Positions 8,629 through 17,330 are shown, numbered from the stretch's first letter. The stretch: DNA of 64,000 nucleotides from Streptomyces ardesiacus (GCF_003112575.1 NZ_BEWC01000002.1:558001-622000), one strand, 5' to 3'. The notes: generated from the letters alone by a model not told the origin. A program made the numbers and translations.

Positions 8629-9579
8629 ATGGAACCGGAACTCGACACGCTCGTCACGCTCACCACCGGCATCACGCTGCTGACCTGCGTCCTGGCGGTC
8701 ATGGGCCTGCACTCCTACGCCGCCGGCAAGGCCCAGCGCGCGGCCCTGGTCGACCGCCTCACCGCGGCCGGACAGACCCCGGTCACGGGACGCCGGCGCC
8801 GCTTCCCGGGCCTGGACCGCCGCCTGCGCCGCACCAGGCTCGGCCGCGACCTGGAACGCCGCCTGGCGGCCACCGGCCTGGACGTCACCCCCGGCGAGTT
8901 CTTCGCCTGCATGGTGGCCACGGTCGCGGGCCTGTGGCTGATCGGCCAGGCGGCCCTGGCCCCCTTCTTCGGCCCCCTCGCGGGCCTGCTGGGCATCGGC
9001 GTGGCGATCCAGTTCCTCAACTGGCAGCGCCAGAAGCGCATCGAGAAGTTCATCAACCAACTCCCCGAACTCGCCCGCATCCTCGCCAACGCCACCCAGG
9101 CCGGCCTCGCCCTGCGCACCGCCATCGGCATGGCGGCGGAGGAACTGGAGGCCCCGGCCGGCGAGGAACTGGGCAAGGTGGCCGACCAGCTCGCCATCGG
9201 CGCCTCCATGGACGACGCCCTCGGCGAACTCGCGGGCCGCCTCCCCTCCCGCGAACTGGTCGTCCTGGTCACCACCCTCGTGCTCGCCAACCGCGCGGGC
9301 GGCCAGGTGGTCGGCGCCCTGCGCAACCTCACGGAGACGCTGGAGGAGCGCAAGGAGACCCGGCGCGAGATCCGCACCCAGCTCTCCCAGGTCACGATGA
9401 CGTCCTACGCCGTCCCCGTCCTGGGCGTCGGCTCGTTGCTGCTGATGAACGGGGTGAAGGACGGCGCCCTGGAACGCATGACGGGCTCCCCGGCCGGCCA
9501 GGCCGCGGTGATCACCGCCTTCGCGCTGTACGCCGTCGGGTTCGTCCTCATCCGCCGCATGTCCCGCATCGACGTCTGA
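8629..9579 (+). CDS. TadB-like inner membrane platform protein (GspF domain)
   Basis: Integral membrane partner of the CpaF motor. The 316-residue product has a hydrophobic helix at the N-terminus (about 8-28), a basic cytoplasmic stretch, two central helices (about 88-125), a T2SSF/GspF domain (about 145-270) with the typical LPELARILANATQAG and GELAGRLPSRELVVL segments, and C-terminal helices. It starts 9 bp after cpaF. The type II secretion F-like domain is clear. The TadB label rests on its order before the shorter TadC-like gene. Confidence 0.9.
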   Translation: MEPELDTLVTLTTGITLLTCVLAVMGLHSYAAGKAQRAALVDRLTAAGQTPVTGRRRRFPGLDRRLRRTRLGRDLERRLAATGLDVTPGEFFACMVATVAGLWLIGQAALAPFFGPLAGLLGIGVAIQFLNWQRQKRIEKFINQLPELARILANATQAGLALRTAIGMAAEELEAPAGEELGKVADQLAIGASMDDALGELAGRLPSRELVVLVTTLVLANRAGGQVVGALRNLTETLEERKETRREIRTQLSQVTMTSYAVPVLGVGSLLLMNGVKDGALERMTGSPAGQAAVITAFALYAVGFVLIRRMSRIDV

Positions 9580-9597
9580 GAGGAGGCGGAGACACCG

Positions 9598-10500
9598 ATG
9601 ACCATCCCCTTCCCCGGCCTCCTCCTGGCCCTCTTCATGGCCCTGGGCGTCTGGGGCGTCTTCGCCGGGATCCGCATGTACCGGGCGGAGGCCAAGCTCC
9701 CCGACGACCTCGCCCTCGCGCTGGAGGTCGGCGCCACCCGCACCGGCGCGGCGCACTCCCTCATCGACCGCATGGGCATGCGCTACGCCCCCGCCGTACT
9801 GCGCCTGATGGGCCCGGCCCTGGTCGCCCGGTACCGCCGCAGGATCGACCTCGCCGGCAACCCCGGCGGCCTCACCATCGACCGCTACGCCGCCCGCCGC
9901 GCGGTCTACGGCGCCCTGGGCGCCGTGGGGTTCCTGGTCTTCCTCCTGCGCGGCCAGTACGTGGTCGCCCTCCTGCTGCTGGCCTTCGGGGCGTTCTGGA
10001 CGGAGGTGGGCCTCTGGTCGGCGGTCCGCATCCGCAGGGACGTCATCGAACGCACGCTGCCCGACTTCCTGGACGTCCTGGCGGTGGTGGTCAGCGCGGG
10101 CCTCGGCTTCCGCCAGGCCCTGGACCGGGTGTCGACACGGTACGAGGGTCCCTGGGCCGACGAACTGCGCATCACGCTCCGCCAGATGGACCTCGGCATG
10201 AGCCGCCGGGAGGCCTTCACGGAGCTGCGCCGGCGCAACGACTCGGAACAGGTCGCGATGTTCGTGACGGCACTCCAACAGGGCGAGGAACTGGGCGCCC
10301 CCATCGTCGAGACCCTGGTCTCCCTGGCCAAGGACATGCGCCGCACCGACGCCCAGAACGCCCGCCGCAAGGCCGCCCGCGCGGTCCCCAAGGCCACGCT
10401 CATGATCACGACCTTCATGGTCCCGGCCACGATGATCCTCCTCGGCGCGGGCCTGATCCTGGGCTCGGGGACGGACTTCGGCACGCTCACGGGCGAGTAG
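9598..10500 (+). CDS. TadC-like inner membrane platform protein (GspF domain)
   Basis: Second platform protein of the pilus, 300 aa, with a strong ribosome site (GAGGAGG) before ATG 9598. It has a membrane helix at residues 6-25, two more at about 105-135, a GspF-like domain (about 140-260) containing LPDFLDVLAVVVSAGLGFRQAL, and a final helix pair at about 265-290. As in other Tad loci it follows tadB. This is the last gene of the tight cpaB-tadC run. A 268-bp gap separates it from the pilin gene. Confidence 0.9.
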   Translation: MTIPFPGLLLALFMALGVWGVFAGIRMYRAEAKLPDDLALALEVGATRTGAAHSLIDRMGMRYAPAVLRLMGPALVARYRRRIDLAGNPGGLTIDRYAARRAVYGALGAVGFLVFLLRGQYVVALLLLAFGAFWTEVGLWSAVRIRRDVIERTLPDFLDVLAVVVSAGLGFRQALDRVSTRYEGPWADELRITLRQMDLGMSRREAFTELRRRNDSEQVAMFVTALQQGEELGAPIVETLVSLAKDMRRTDAQNARRKAARAVPKATLMITTFMVPATMILLGAGLILGSGTDFGTLTGE

Positions 10501-10768
10501 AGGAGTGCGACTGCACATGAACAGAAGACGTCAACTACCGCCATCCAGAGACTCACTCGCCCTACTTCGCCGCAATACCTTTCGCACTTGCAATCAACTG
10601 TGGGACAGTCGTTGCCTGGTACTCCCGCCAGGCCGAGGTCCCCGAGCGCAAGGGAGGTGGAGATCGTGGACGCCATGACGTCCGGCACGACCGGCCGGCA
10701 GATCACCGCCACCCACCCGCGCGTCCCGCACGAGGAACGCGACGCCGCCCACCCTGGAGGGGAACACC

Positions 10769-10969
10769 ATGACCAACTGGCTTCACACCGCCGCCGCCCA
10801 CCTGCACACCCTCACCACCGCCCGCCGCAGGGACGAGGGTCAGACGGCGGTGGAGTACCTGGGGATCATCGCGGTGGTGGTGGCGATCGTGCTGGCGATC
10901 ACGGGGACGGATATCGGCGAGACGATCTACAACGCAATCACGGACAAGATCGACGAGCTCATCGACTGA
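10769..10969 (+). CDS. flp: Flp/Fap-type IVb pilin
   Basis: The major subunit of the Tad pilus, 66 aa. Residues 1-22 form a long, Ala/His/Thr-rich leader ending in RRRDEGQ. The conserved pilin start GQTAVEYLG then runs into a hydrophobic helix (IIAVVVAIVLAITG), and a short polar tail IYNAITDKIDELID follows. Flp prepilins are cut after the Gly of this motif and polymerise through the helix. A strong ribosome site (GGAGGGG) lies 5 nt upstream. No prepilin peptidase (TadV) is encoded in the window, so processing must use one encoded elsewhere. Confidence 0.93.
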   Translation: MTNWLHTAAAHLHTLTTARRRDEGQTAVEYLGIIAVVVAIVLAITGTDIGETIYNAITDKIDELID

Positions 10970-10986
10970 CGCGTCACTTCGGCCGA

Positions 10987-11565
10987 ATGGACGAAGGGCA
11001 GGCCTTCCCCATCTACATCACAGTGGTGGCAGGCCTGCTCTTTCTCGCGCTCGCATATCTGGCAGTCGGACAAGCTGCCACGAACCGAGGCGGGGTGCAA
11101 ACAGCAGCCGACGCGGCCGCCCTCGCTGTAGCTCAGGAAACTCGCGACCAGCTCGCGGGAGAGTGGGTGGACAACATACGGGATCCGACCTCCTGGGAGC
11201 GCATTTTCGACGGTGTGGGAATGGCCCTCAACGACTCGTGCTGGCGTGCTGCTCAACTTGCGTCACGGAACGACGCCCATGTCGATGAATGTACGCCAGA
11301 CGGTCCACTGGGGTACCGCGTCGAGGTCACGTCGGATGAGCCGGTCGGACAGTCGATCGTCCCCGGGACGGAGAATAAGTACGCGCACGCTTCTGCCTTC
11401 GCCGTCGTCGAACCCCGGTGTGACATCGAGCTTCCCGAAGGAGAGGGAAAGGCCGAATCAGTAGGCCTCACCTGCGGTGATCAAAAATGGGAACTCGATC
11501 TGGAGGATCTCCCAGAGTTGCCGAAGCCTCAAGATCTGTTTGACGTGCATTTGGCAGACAATTAG
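10987..11565 (+). CDS. TadG-like secreted protein downstream of the pilin
   Basis: A 192-residue protein with the N-terminal signature DEGQAFPIYITVVAG followed by one hydrophobic helix (about residues 8-27) and a helical segment GGVQTAADAAALAVAQ. This matches the N-terminal TadE/TadG-like domain of actinobacterial pilus-associated proteins. The secreted part has four Cys residues and an acidic C-terminus. The start at ATG 10987 has a weak ribosome site. A longer frame from 10588 overlaps the pilin gene and is rejected. Codon use (ACA, TCA, GAA) is more AT-rich than in the upstream genes. Confidence 0.75.
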   Translation: MDEGQAFPIYITVVAGLLFLALAYLAVGQAATNRGGVQTAADAAALAVAQETRDQLAGEWVDNIRDPTSWERIFDGVGMALNDSCWRAAQLASRNDAHVDECTPDGPLGYRVEVTSDEPVGQSIVPGTENKYAHASAFAVVEPRCDIELPEGEGKAESVGLTCGDQKWELDLEDLPELPKPQDLFDVHLADN

Positions 11566-11603
11566 TCCGGAAGAGCGAGACGAGTGACGAAGGGAGCGGC
11601 GTG

Positions 11604-12182
11604 ATGAGCACTCGACGGGCTGCGAAGATCCGCAGAGCCGTGACTGCGTTGACTGTAGCGTCCGGGTTGATGCTCGGCGTCGGCGGCTGCAGCGGTGGGG
11701 GCAGCGATGACGAGAAGCCTGAGGCATCGGTTTCCGCGACAGCGGAGGGTCAGCCGGATCCCAGCACACAAGAAGGGACCGATACGCCGTTGGCAGAACT
11801 GAAAGGTGAGGATGGGCTGCTGCTCTCCATCACATCCGCCGAACGTGACGAGGGGGGGTTCGTGACAGTGAGCGGAGAGATCAAGAACGATGGTGCCAAG
11901 GCGGCGCGCGTCCCGATTCAAACCAGAGGCGACGAAACAGAGATCATGCGCCATGGTGGATCACTAGGCGGTGCCACACTCGTGGACCCCGGAAAGAAGA
12001 AGCGCTATTACGTGCTGCGCGACACCGACGGCCGCCCGCTGACGACCACAGATATGCCGCGCATCAAGCCAGGAGCATCCATCCCTGTCTTCATGCAGTT
12101 CCCGGCGCCACCCACGGATACGAGCAAGGTCACGTTTCAACTTCCCACTTTCGCTTCCGGGCTCATTGAGATCTCTGGATGA
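11604..12182 (+). CDS. Putative lipoprotein linked to the pilus locus
   Basis: Start taken as ATG 11604, 7 nt after GGGAG. GTG 11601 is also possible. The signal peptide ends in a lipobox-like LGVGGC (Cys at about residue 30), so the mature 160-residue protein should be anchored to the outer face of the membrane. A Ser/Asp/Glu-rich linker follows, then a beta-rich domain with GGFVTVSGEIKNDG and FMQFPAPP, which resembles immunoglobulin-like folds. The stop overlaps the next start (ATGA), so it is coupled to the OmpA-domain gene. Function unknown. Confidence 0.78.
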   Translation: MSTRRAAKIRRAVTALTVASGLMLGVGGCSGGGSDDEKPEASVSATAEGQPDPSTQEGTDTPLAELKGEDGLLLSITSAERDEGGFVTVSGEIKNDGAKAARVPIQTRGDETEIMRHGGSLGGATLVDPGKKKRYYVLRDTDGRPLTTTDMPRIKPGASIPVFMQFPAPPTDTSKVTFQLPTFASGLIEISG

Positions 12183-12802
12183 GGCGAACAATGACCCGTA
12201 TCCGTGTCACGGCGCTTCTCGCCACATCGGTCCTGATGGCTGCCAGCGTGGGCACGACCCAGTCCTACGCGGCTGATGATCCCCCGGGGACGGAGCCCTC
12301 CGCCTCCGCCCCCGTAAAGGTCGACCCCAACGACCCGGACCTGAAGCTGCCGGACGGCGCCACGCTCGCGCAGGCGAAGGTCCTGGACATCAAGTCGGTC
12401 GTCGAGGAACAGAGCGGTGACGAACGCCGCGAGGACACCAACACCAGCGTGACGCTCGCCCTCCAGGCCGAGGTCCTCTTCGGCAAGGACAGCTCGAAGC
12501 TCGGCGCCGAGGCGAAGTCCCGCATCAGGGGCATCGCCGAAGAGATCAAGAATCAGAACGCCACGAGAGTCCGCGTCTTCGGCTTCACCGACAACCTCGG
12601 CTCCTCCGCCCACGGCGACGTACTCTCCAAGCGCCGCGCCAACGCCGTGCACGACGTCCTGTCCCAGTCCCTCAACGACGCCGACATCACGTACGAGGTC
12701 CGCGGCTACGGCGAGCAGTACCCGATCGCCGACAACTCGACGGAAGCCGGCCGCAAGAAGAACCGCAGGGTGGAGGTCTCCTTCCCCCGCTCGGAGCCTT
12801 GA
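12179..12802 (+). CDS. Secreted OmpA-family protein
   Basis: A 207-residue secreted protein with a signal peptide (cleavage near SYAAD, about residue 34) and a C-terminal OmpA/MotB-type peptidoglycan-binding domain (about 95-205). That domain shows LQAEVLFGKDSSKL, RVRVFGFTDNLG, LSKRRANAV, GYGEQYPI and NRRVEV, the usual order of conserved segments. It probably fixes the pilus machine, or the proteins around it, to the cell wall. Start overlaps the previous stop. ATG 12191, four codons later, is an alternative. OmpA-domain proteins are common companions of Tad loci. Confidence 0.88.
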   Translation: MRRTMTRIRVTALLATSVLMAASVGTTQSYAADDPPGTEPSASAPVKVDPNDPDLKLPDGATLAQAKVLDIKSVVEEQSGDERREDTNTSVTLALQAEVLFGKDSSKLGAEAKSRIRGIAEEIKNQNATRVRVFGFTDNLGSSAHGDVLSKRRANAVHDVLSQSLNDADITYEVRGYGEQYPIADNSTEAGRKKNRRVEVSFPRSEP

Positions 12803-12807
12803 CGCAC

Positions 12808-13302
12808 ATGAACAAACACCCGCGCTCACGCACCACCCCGGCGATCCTCGCGGCACTGACGGCGCTCACCACGGCCGCATGCAGCCCTGCCCACGAAACG
12901 ACCGCGACAACTCCGGCACCGCCACCGTCCGCAGCCCACAGCACTGACGGCACCCCCGTCGACACCTGCACCGACGGCGACTGCGAGATCACGGTGACCA
13001 CCCCCGTGACCATCGACTTCCCCGGCCCGGACGGCATCACGAGGGCAACGTTGTCGGTGACGGAAGTCGCCCCCAACAAGATCGAGTACGAGGTGACGTC
13101 GGGCAACAACCGCTCCGAAACCGGCGCGAACGGCCCCGGCCAAGGCTGTCTCACGTACCTCCGCGCACACGGCAGCGGAAACTCCTGCGGCGCCCTCGGC
13201 CCCGCCCGCCCGAGCCCGCAGCCCGGCGCCGTCGTGATCCAGGCGACGACCGGCACGGACGGCACGGCACTCCTCCACATCGTCCCGCCCCGAGAAAGCT
13301 GA
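12808..13302 (+). CDS. Putative lipoprotein, end of the pilus-associated operon
   Basis: Start chosen at ATG 12808. An in-frame TTG at 12799 would overlap the previous gene. The N-terminus is a signal peptide ending in TTAAC, a plausible though imperfect lipobox (Cys about residue 25). The mature 140-residue protein has a Thr/Pro-rich linker, a small domain with two Cys close together (VDTCTDGDCEI), a beta-rich TLSVTEVAPNKIEYEV segment and two further Cys. I do not recognise the family. It lies 5 bp after the OmpA-family gene and is convergent with the next gene, only 10 bp apart. Confidence 0.72.
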   Translation: MNKHPRSRTTPAILAALTALTTAACSPAHETTATTPAPPPSAAHSTDGTPVDTCTDGDCEITVTTPVTIDFPGPDGITRATLSVTEVAPNKIEYEVTSGNNRSETGANGPGQGCLTYLRAHGSGNSCGALGPARPSPQPGAVVIQATTGTDGTALLHIVPPRES

Positions 13303-13312
13303 CGCCGACACG

Positions 13313-14203
13313 TCACGTCGCGGTGACGTCGATCAGAAGGCTCTTCCGCGCGGTCGCGAACAGGCGGGTCTGCTCGGCCAGGCGTTGCGCGGTCGCCGAA
13401 GTGTCGACCAGCAACTGGTACACGTAGCCCGCCCTCCCGGCGACGAAGACCTCCAGCCGCTTGCGGGGTTCGCTCTGCTTCACCCAGTGATAGTCGATCT
13501 CGATCCAGAGGGCGTCCCGGCCGTTCTGACGCGTCGTGTGGGTGGTGACCTCGAGGTCCGCCATGGACGACTCGGGCGAGTCCCGGTACCAGGCCAACTG
13601 ACCCGCCGAGGCAGCCTGCGGAGTCGACCCGTACGACCTGTCCCGCTTGATGCTCAGGTCGTACTCGCCGTTCGGAGAACGCCAGGTGCTCTGCACCTCG
13701 CTGGCCGGCACCTCGCTCCATCCGCCCGGCCGGCCGAAGCAGGCGGTCAGAGCGGCCTCCTTGACCCGGTGCCAGTCCTCGGGCAGGGAGGGCGAGCACG
13801 ACGAGGCGGACGCAGAAGCGGAAGCGGACGCAGCACCCGAACCCGAATCGGAACCGGAATCGGAAGCCGAACCCGAATCCGAACCCGAATCCGGGCCATT
13901 GGCAGCCCCGGACGCCGATGCCGACGCCGACACCGATACCGATGGGGACGCCGAAGCCGACGGGGCAGCGACCGATTCGGTGGTCGACGTCCCGTCGGCC
14001 GCGGCACCCCGGCCGAGCGGCGAAGAGCCCCCCACGAGTGGTACCCCGAAGACCGCCAGGAGCAGCCCCGCGACGGCCGTGATCGCCGAGACCACCGCCG
14101 CCACCTCCCCCATGCGCCGCGCCGGTGAGGCGCCGCCACTGGAACCGCTCAACTGCCCTACCACGCCTCTCCGCCACCGACCGGGCTCACCACTGTCCGG
14201 CAC
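13313..14203 (-). CDS. Membrane-anchored protein with a Ser/Ala/Asp repeat stalk
   Basis: A 296-residue protein with a cytoplasmic N-terminus, one membrane helix (about residues 34-56) and a long low-complexity stalk (about 70-135) made of Ser-Ala and Ser-Asp-Ser-Gly repeats, encoded by short tandem repeats at about 13800-13960. The globular extracytoplasmic domain (about 138-296) has two Cys and the segments EYDLSIKRDRSYG and WIEIDYHWVK. I do not recognise it. The start is GTG 14203. An internal Met at residue 31 is an alternative. It is convergent with the pilus-side lipoprotein and divergent from the AraC gene. Confidence 0.72.
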   Translation of the reverse strand: MPDSGEPGRWRRGVVGQLSGSSGGASPARRMGEVAAVVSAITAVAGLLLAVFGVPLVGGSSPLGRGAAADGTSTTESVAAPSASASPSVSVSASASASGAANGPDSGSDSGSASDSGSDSGSGAASASASASASSCSPSLPEDWHRVKEAALTACFGRPGGWSEVPASEVQSTWRSPNGEYDLSIKRDRSYGSTPQAASAGQLAWYRDSPESSMADLEVTTHTTRQNGRDALWIEIDYHWVKQSEPRKRLEVFVAGRAGYVYQLLVDTSATAQRLAEQTRLFATARKSLLIDVTAT

Positions 14204-14349
14204 ACCCGCGCCCTTGTCCTCGACCGAGCGCGCAGACTTTCTTGACGTTGGGCGCGCCCCGCACGAACTGACCGGTCGAGTGCTCCCGCGGCGCGGGACA
14301 GCGGCGGAGAATGGCGACAGAGGTGCGACTGCTGCGGGGGTGATGGGGC

Positions 14350-15375
14350 ATGGAGCGGGGGACAGCGGTGGGGAGGACCGGGGCGGGGGCCTCGGTGTTC
14401 CTCTCCACGGACAGCGTCAGCGGACCCGAGGGGTTCGGCTGGTGGGGGGACATGGTGGGCAGGGCGGTGATGCCTGTGTCGTTGGCGAGTGAACACTCGC
14501 ACGACTTCAAGGGCGAGGTGACCGCTCTGGAGCTCGTGGACACCGTGTTCTCGGCCTTCTCCTTCTCACCGATGTCGGCGCGACGGACACCGGAGCACAT
14601 CCGCTCGTCCGACCCGGAGAACTACTTCCTCTTCCTCGTCCACGGCAGCCCCATCGGCCTGGAACAGCGCCGCAACAACGCCCTGCTCCGCGCGGGAGAC
14701 GTGGCACTCTTCGACACGTCGCAGCCCCTGGCCTGCGAGTTCCAGGACCAGGGCCGCCACTCGCGGGTGAGCGTGCTGCGGTTGCCCCGAGCGGCGGTGC
14801 CGTTGCCCAGCCACAAAACGGACCGCCTGGTGGCCACCCCGCTGGCCGCCCGGACCGGCGTGGGCGCGCTGCTCACCTCCTACCTGGCGGGCCTGCGCGA
14901 GAACGCCGCGCACTGCGGTCCGGAGGAGCTGCGCCGCCTGGGAACCGTGGCCCTAGACCTCGCGGTCACCTTCCTCGCCGCACGACTCGACAGTGCTCCG
15001 ACGCTGCCCGTCGAGAGCCGCCAACGGGTGCTCCTCGCCCGTATCAACGCCTTCATCGACCACAACCTGCACGAGCCGGACCTGGGCCCGGCGACGATAG
15101 CCGCACACCATCACATATCGGTACGCCTCCTGCACGCCCTCTTCGAGGAGGAGCCCGAAACGGTGAGCGCCACGATCCGTCGCCGCAGACTCGAACGCAG
15201 CCGGACGGACCTGGCCGATCCGCGCCTACGGCACCGCACGATCGGCGAGATCGCCGGCCGATGGGGCTTCCGTCACCCGGCCGCTTTCAGCCGCACCTTC
15301 CGCGCGGCGTACGGCATCACCCCCAGCGAAGCGCGCACTGCACCCCACGACAAACAAGCGTGCACTCCCCGCTGA
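14350..15375 (+). CDS. AraC-family transcriptional regulator
   Basis: A 341-residue regulator. The central part (about residues 60-200) fits the AraC-binding-like ligand domain (LFLVHGSPIGLEQRRNNALLRAG). The C-terminus (about 235-335) is a paired helix-turn-helix DNA-binding domain with INAFIDHNLHEPDLGPATIA and the usual end IAGRWGFRHPAAFSRTFRAAYG. Several start codons are possible between 14341 and 14452, and the exact N-terminus is uncertain. The gene stands alone. It is divergent from the stalk protein, which may be its target. The ligand is unknown. Confidence 0.9.
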   Translation: MERGTAVGRTGAGASVFLSTDSVSGPEGFGWWGDMVGRAVMPVSLASEHSHDFKGEVTALELVDTVFSAFSFSPMSARRTPEHIRSSDPENYFLFLVHGSPIGLEQRRNNALLRAGDVALFDTSQPLACEFQDQGRHSRVSVLRLPRAAVPLPSHKTDRLVATPLAARTGVGALLTSYLAGLRENAAHCGPEELRRLGTVALDLAVTFLAARLDSAPTLPVESRQRVLLARINAFIDHNLHEPDLGPATIAAHHHISVRLLHALFEEEPETVSATIRRRRLERSRTDLADPRLRHRTIGEIAGRWGFRHPAAFSRTFRAAYGITPSEARTAPHDKQACTPR

Positions 15376-15444
15376 GGACACGGACACCGACGCCCGGCAC
15401 GGTGAATCGACGAAACGGCACCGTGCGGGGAGAGGGCCCAGGAG

Positions 15445-15756
15445 ATGACACCGAACGGCATGGGGGAGCCCGAGGGCGGACGTCCCTGGGAGCGTTCACC
15501 GGCCCCGAGCGGACCACCGCCGGGAGGTTCCGGAGCCTTCGGACCGGCGCACGGCGACAGCTCGTGGCACAGGACGCGGAGCGTGCCCTCCCTCGTGGTC
15601 GTCGTCCTCGTCGTCCTCTGGACGGTCTTCGCCGTGCAGTGGAAGGAGAAGGACTGCACCTTCGTGCCGACCTCGTACCTGCTCGTGATCACGCACGGCA
15701 CCCCGAGCGTCTTCGAGGGGTGCGGCGACTACCCCGTCGACGTCACGCACGACTAG
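15445..15756 (+). CDS. Small single-pass membrane protein
   Basis: A 103-residue protein with a Pro/Gly-rich cytoplasmic N-terminus, one strongly hydrophobic helix (about residues 48-65), and a short outer tail with two Cys residues (KDCTFV and FEGCGDY) that could form a disulfide. No family recognised. Its TAG stop shares its last base with the first base of the adjacent insertion sequence. The stop was kept because the element duplicated TA. Confidence 0.6.
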   Translation: MTPNGMGEPEGGRPWERSPAPSGPPPGGSGAFGPAHGDSSWHRTRSVPSLVVVVLVVLWTVFAVQWKEKDCTFVPTSYLLVITHGTPSVFEGCGDYPVDVTHD

Positions 15757-15770
15757 AGCCTGTCTGACAA
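15756..15770 (+). repeat. Left terminal inverted repeat of the IS
   Basis: Sequence GAGCCTGTCTGACAA, a perfect inverted match to 17412-17426. The preceding TA (15754-15755) is the likely target duplication. Confidence 0.85.
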
Positions 15771-15774
15771 ATGA

Positions 15775-16665
15775 TCACCTGGCCGCTTCGCGGAGCCAGA
15801 GGATCAGGGAGGTCAGGATGACTCCTGCGCGGTAGCGGTCCGCGAGCTTGTGAAACCTGGTGGCGATTGCACGGAACTGCTTGAGGCGGGCGAAGCATCG
15901 TTCGACCACGTTGCGGTCGCGGTAGATCTCTGTGTCGAAGGCGGGTGGCCGGCCACCGCGGCGTCCCCGGCGTCGGCGGTTGGCTACCTGGTCACGGCGC
16001 TCGGGGATCGTGGCGGCGATGCCCCGATGCCGCAGCAGGTGACGGATGGCCCTGCTGGAATAGGCTTTGTCACCCAACACACGATCCGGTCTCGTGCGCG
16101 GCCGTCCTGTGCTCACCCGCGGGGTGCGGATGCCGTCAAGGACATCAGCGAACGCGGTGGCATCGTGGGCGTTTCCGGGGGTGAGCACAATCGACAGCGG
16201 CAGACCCCGGCCGTCGACGGCGAGGTGGATCTCGGTGGATAGCCCGCCGTGGGACCGGCCGAGGGCCTGGCGCCGCCTGCGAGTGGCCCGGATCATCCAG
16301 TTCGTCCCCGGCCGCGTCCCCCTTTTACGGGCGCCCGCGGCGTGCTGGTGGGCCCGGTTGACCGTGGAGTCAACGGCGACGGTCCACTGCACCCGGCCCA
16401 CCGCGTCGTCACGGACCTGGACGTACTCCAGCAACTTCGCCCACGTGCCGTCGGCCTCCCAGCGGGCGAACCGCTCGTAGACGGTCTGCCACGGCCCGTA
16501 CCGCTCCGGCAGGTCGCGCCGAGGAGCCCCGGTCCGCAGTCGCCACAGGACGCCGTTGACCACCTGCCGGTGATCACGCCACGGACGGCCGCGCCCGTCC
16601 AACTGCGGCAACAGGGGCTCAATTCGCTCCCACGCCGCATCTGCCAATTCACCTCGACCTGCCAC
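15775..16665 (-). CDS. IS5-family DDE transposase
   Basis: Catalyses movement of the surrounding element. Start chosen at GTG 16665 (VAGRGELADAAWERI), giving 296 aa, a normal IS5-family length. The longer frame to 16794 overlaps the divergent methyltransferase gene and is unlikely. A DUF4096-like N-terminal domain (WERIEPLLP, GVLWRLRTGAPRRDLP, GPWQTVYERF) is followed by the DDE domain, with the catalytic residues expected at VAVDST, LGDKAYSS and NVVERCF, then the usual LKQFRAIATRF end. The gene is intact, so the element may still be active. Confidence 0.92.
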   Translation of the reverse strand: MAGRGELADAAWERIEPLLPQLDGRGRPWRDHRQVVNGVLWRLRTGAPRRDLPERYGPWQTVYERFARWEADGTWAKLLEYVQVRDDAVGRVQWTVAVDSTVNRAHQHAAGARKRGTRPGTNWMIRATRRRRQALGRSHGGLSTEIHLAVDGRGLPLSIVLTPGNAHDATAFADVLDGIRTPRVSTGRPRTRPDRVLGDKAYSSRAIRHLLRHRGIAATIPERRDQVANRRRRGRRGGRPPAFDTEIYRDRNVVERCFARLKQFRAIATRFHKLADRYRAGVILTSLILWLREAAR

Positions 16666-16700
16666 AAGATCAATTATCAGACCGCCATAGAGTCCTGCCC

Positions 16701-17330
16701 GTGGCGAATCATCAGGACGAGACCAGGGCGGCCTACGACGGAGTCGTCGAGCTGTACGCATCGCTGTTCGCAAACCGGCTGGAGGAACAGCCATTCTCCC
16801 GGACCATGATCGGCACCTTCGCCGAGCTGGTGCGCGCTACGGGCAACCCGCGGGCAGCCGACGTCGGGTGTGGACCCGGACATCTGACAGCCATGCTGCA
16901 CGAACTGGGCCTGGACGCCTTCGGACTAGACCTCGCCCCCGGCATGATCGACCACGCCCGGCAGGCCCATCCGACGCTGCGCTTCCAGGAGGCGCGGATG
17001 GAATCCCTGCCGATCGAGGACGCCTCGCTCGGCGGCGTGCTGGCCCATTACTCGATGATCCACACCCCTCCGGGAGAACTGCCGGAGCTGCTCGCCGAGC
17101 AGGCACGCGTCCTGGCGCCGGATGGTCTGCTCCTGGTCTCCTTCTTCGGGACCGACGGACAGGAACCGGTCCAGTTCGACCACAAGGTGGCGCCTGCCTA
17201 CAGCTGGCCGACGGATCGCCTCGCTGAACTACTGGCCGATGCCGGGCTCGTTCCCTTCGCCCGGCTGCTCCACGATCCGGCCTCCGAGCGGGGCTTCCTC
17301 GACGCCCATCTGTTGGCCCGCCGCGCGTAG
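16701..17330 (+). CDS. SAM-dependent class I methyltransferase (IS passenger gene)
   Basis: A 209-residue class I methyltransferase. Motif I is ADVGCGPGHLT (residues 53-63), followed by GLDLAPGMID (motif II, SAM ribose contact) and an ARVLAPDGLLLVSFF motif. The substrate is not evident. The GTG start lies 36 bp from the divergent transposase start and has no visible Shine-Dalgarno sequence, so the mRNA may be leaderless. The gene lies inside the terminal inverted repeats and so would move with the element. The gap 17331-17411 to the right repeat holds nothing recognisable. Confidence 0.85.
   Translation: MANHQDETRAAYDGVVELYASLFANRLEEQPFSRTMIGTFAELVRATGNPRAADVGCGPGHLTAMLHELGLDAFGLDLAPGMIDHARQAHPTLRFQEARMESLPIEDASLGGVLAHYSMIHTPPGELPELLAEQARVLAPDGLLLVSFFGTDGQEPVQFDHKVAPAYSWPTDRLAELLADAGLVPFARLLHDPASERGFLDAHLLARRA

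Noticed and set aside
3387..10518. Very long minus-strand open frames (for example 3387-5522 and 6853-10518)
   Set aside because: They lie antisense to the pilus genes, whose products have clear motifs. Their translations are Arg/Gly/Ala/His-rich with no domain. High GC makes such frames by chance.
10517..10680. Small open frame between tadC and the pilin gene
   Set aside because: Codon use (CTA, TCA, AGA) and lack of third-position bias argue against coding. More likely leader DNA for the pilin gene.
16666..16794. Extended N-terminus of the transposase to 16794
   Set aside because: It would overlap the methyltransferase gene and cross the inner repeat. The family normally starts near the ELADAAWERI segment.
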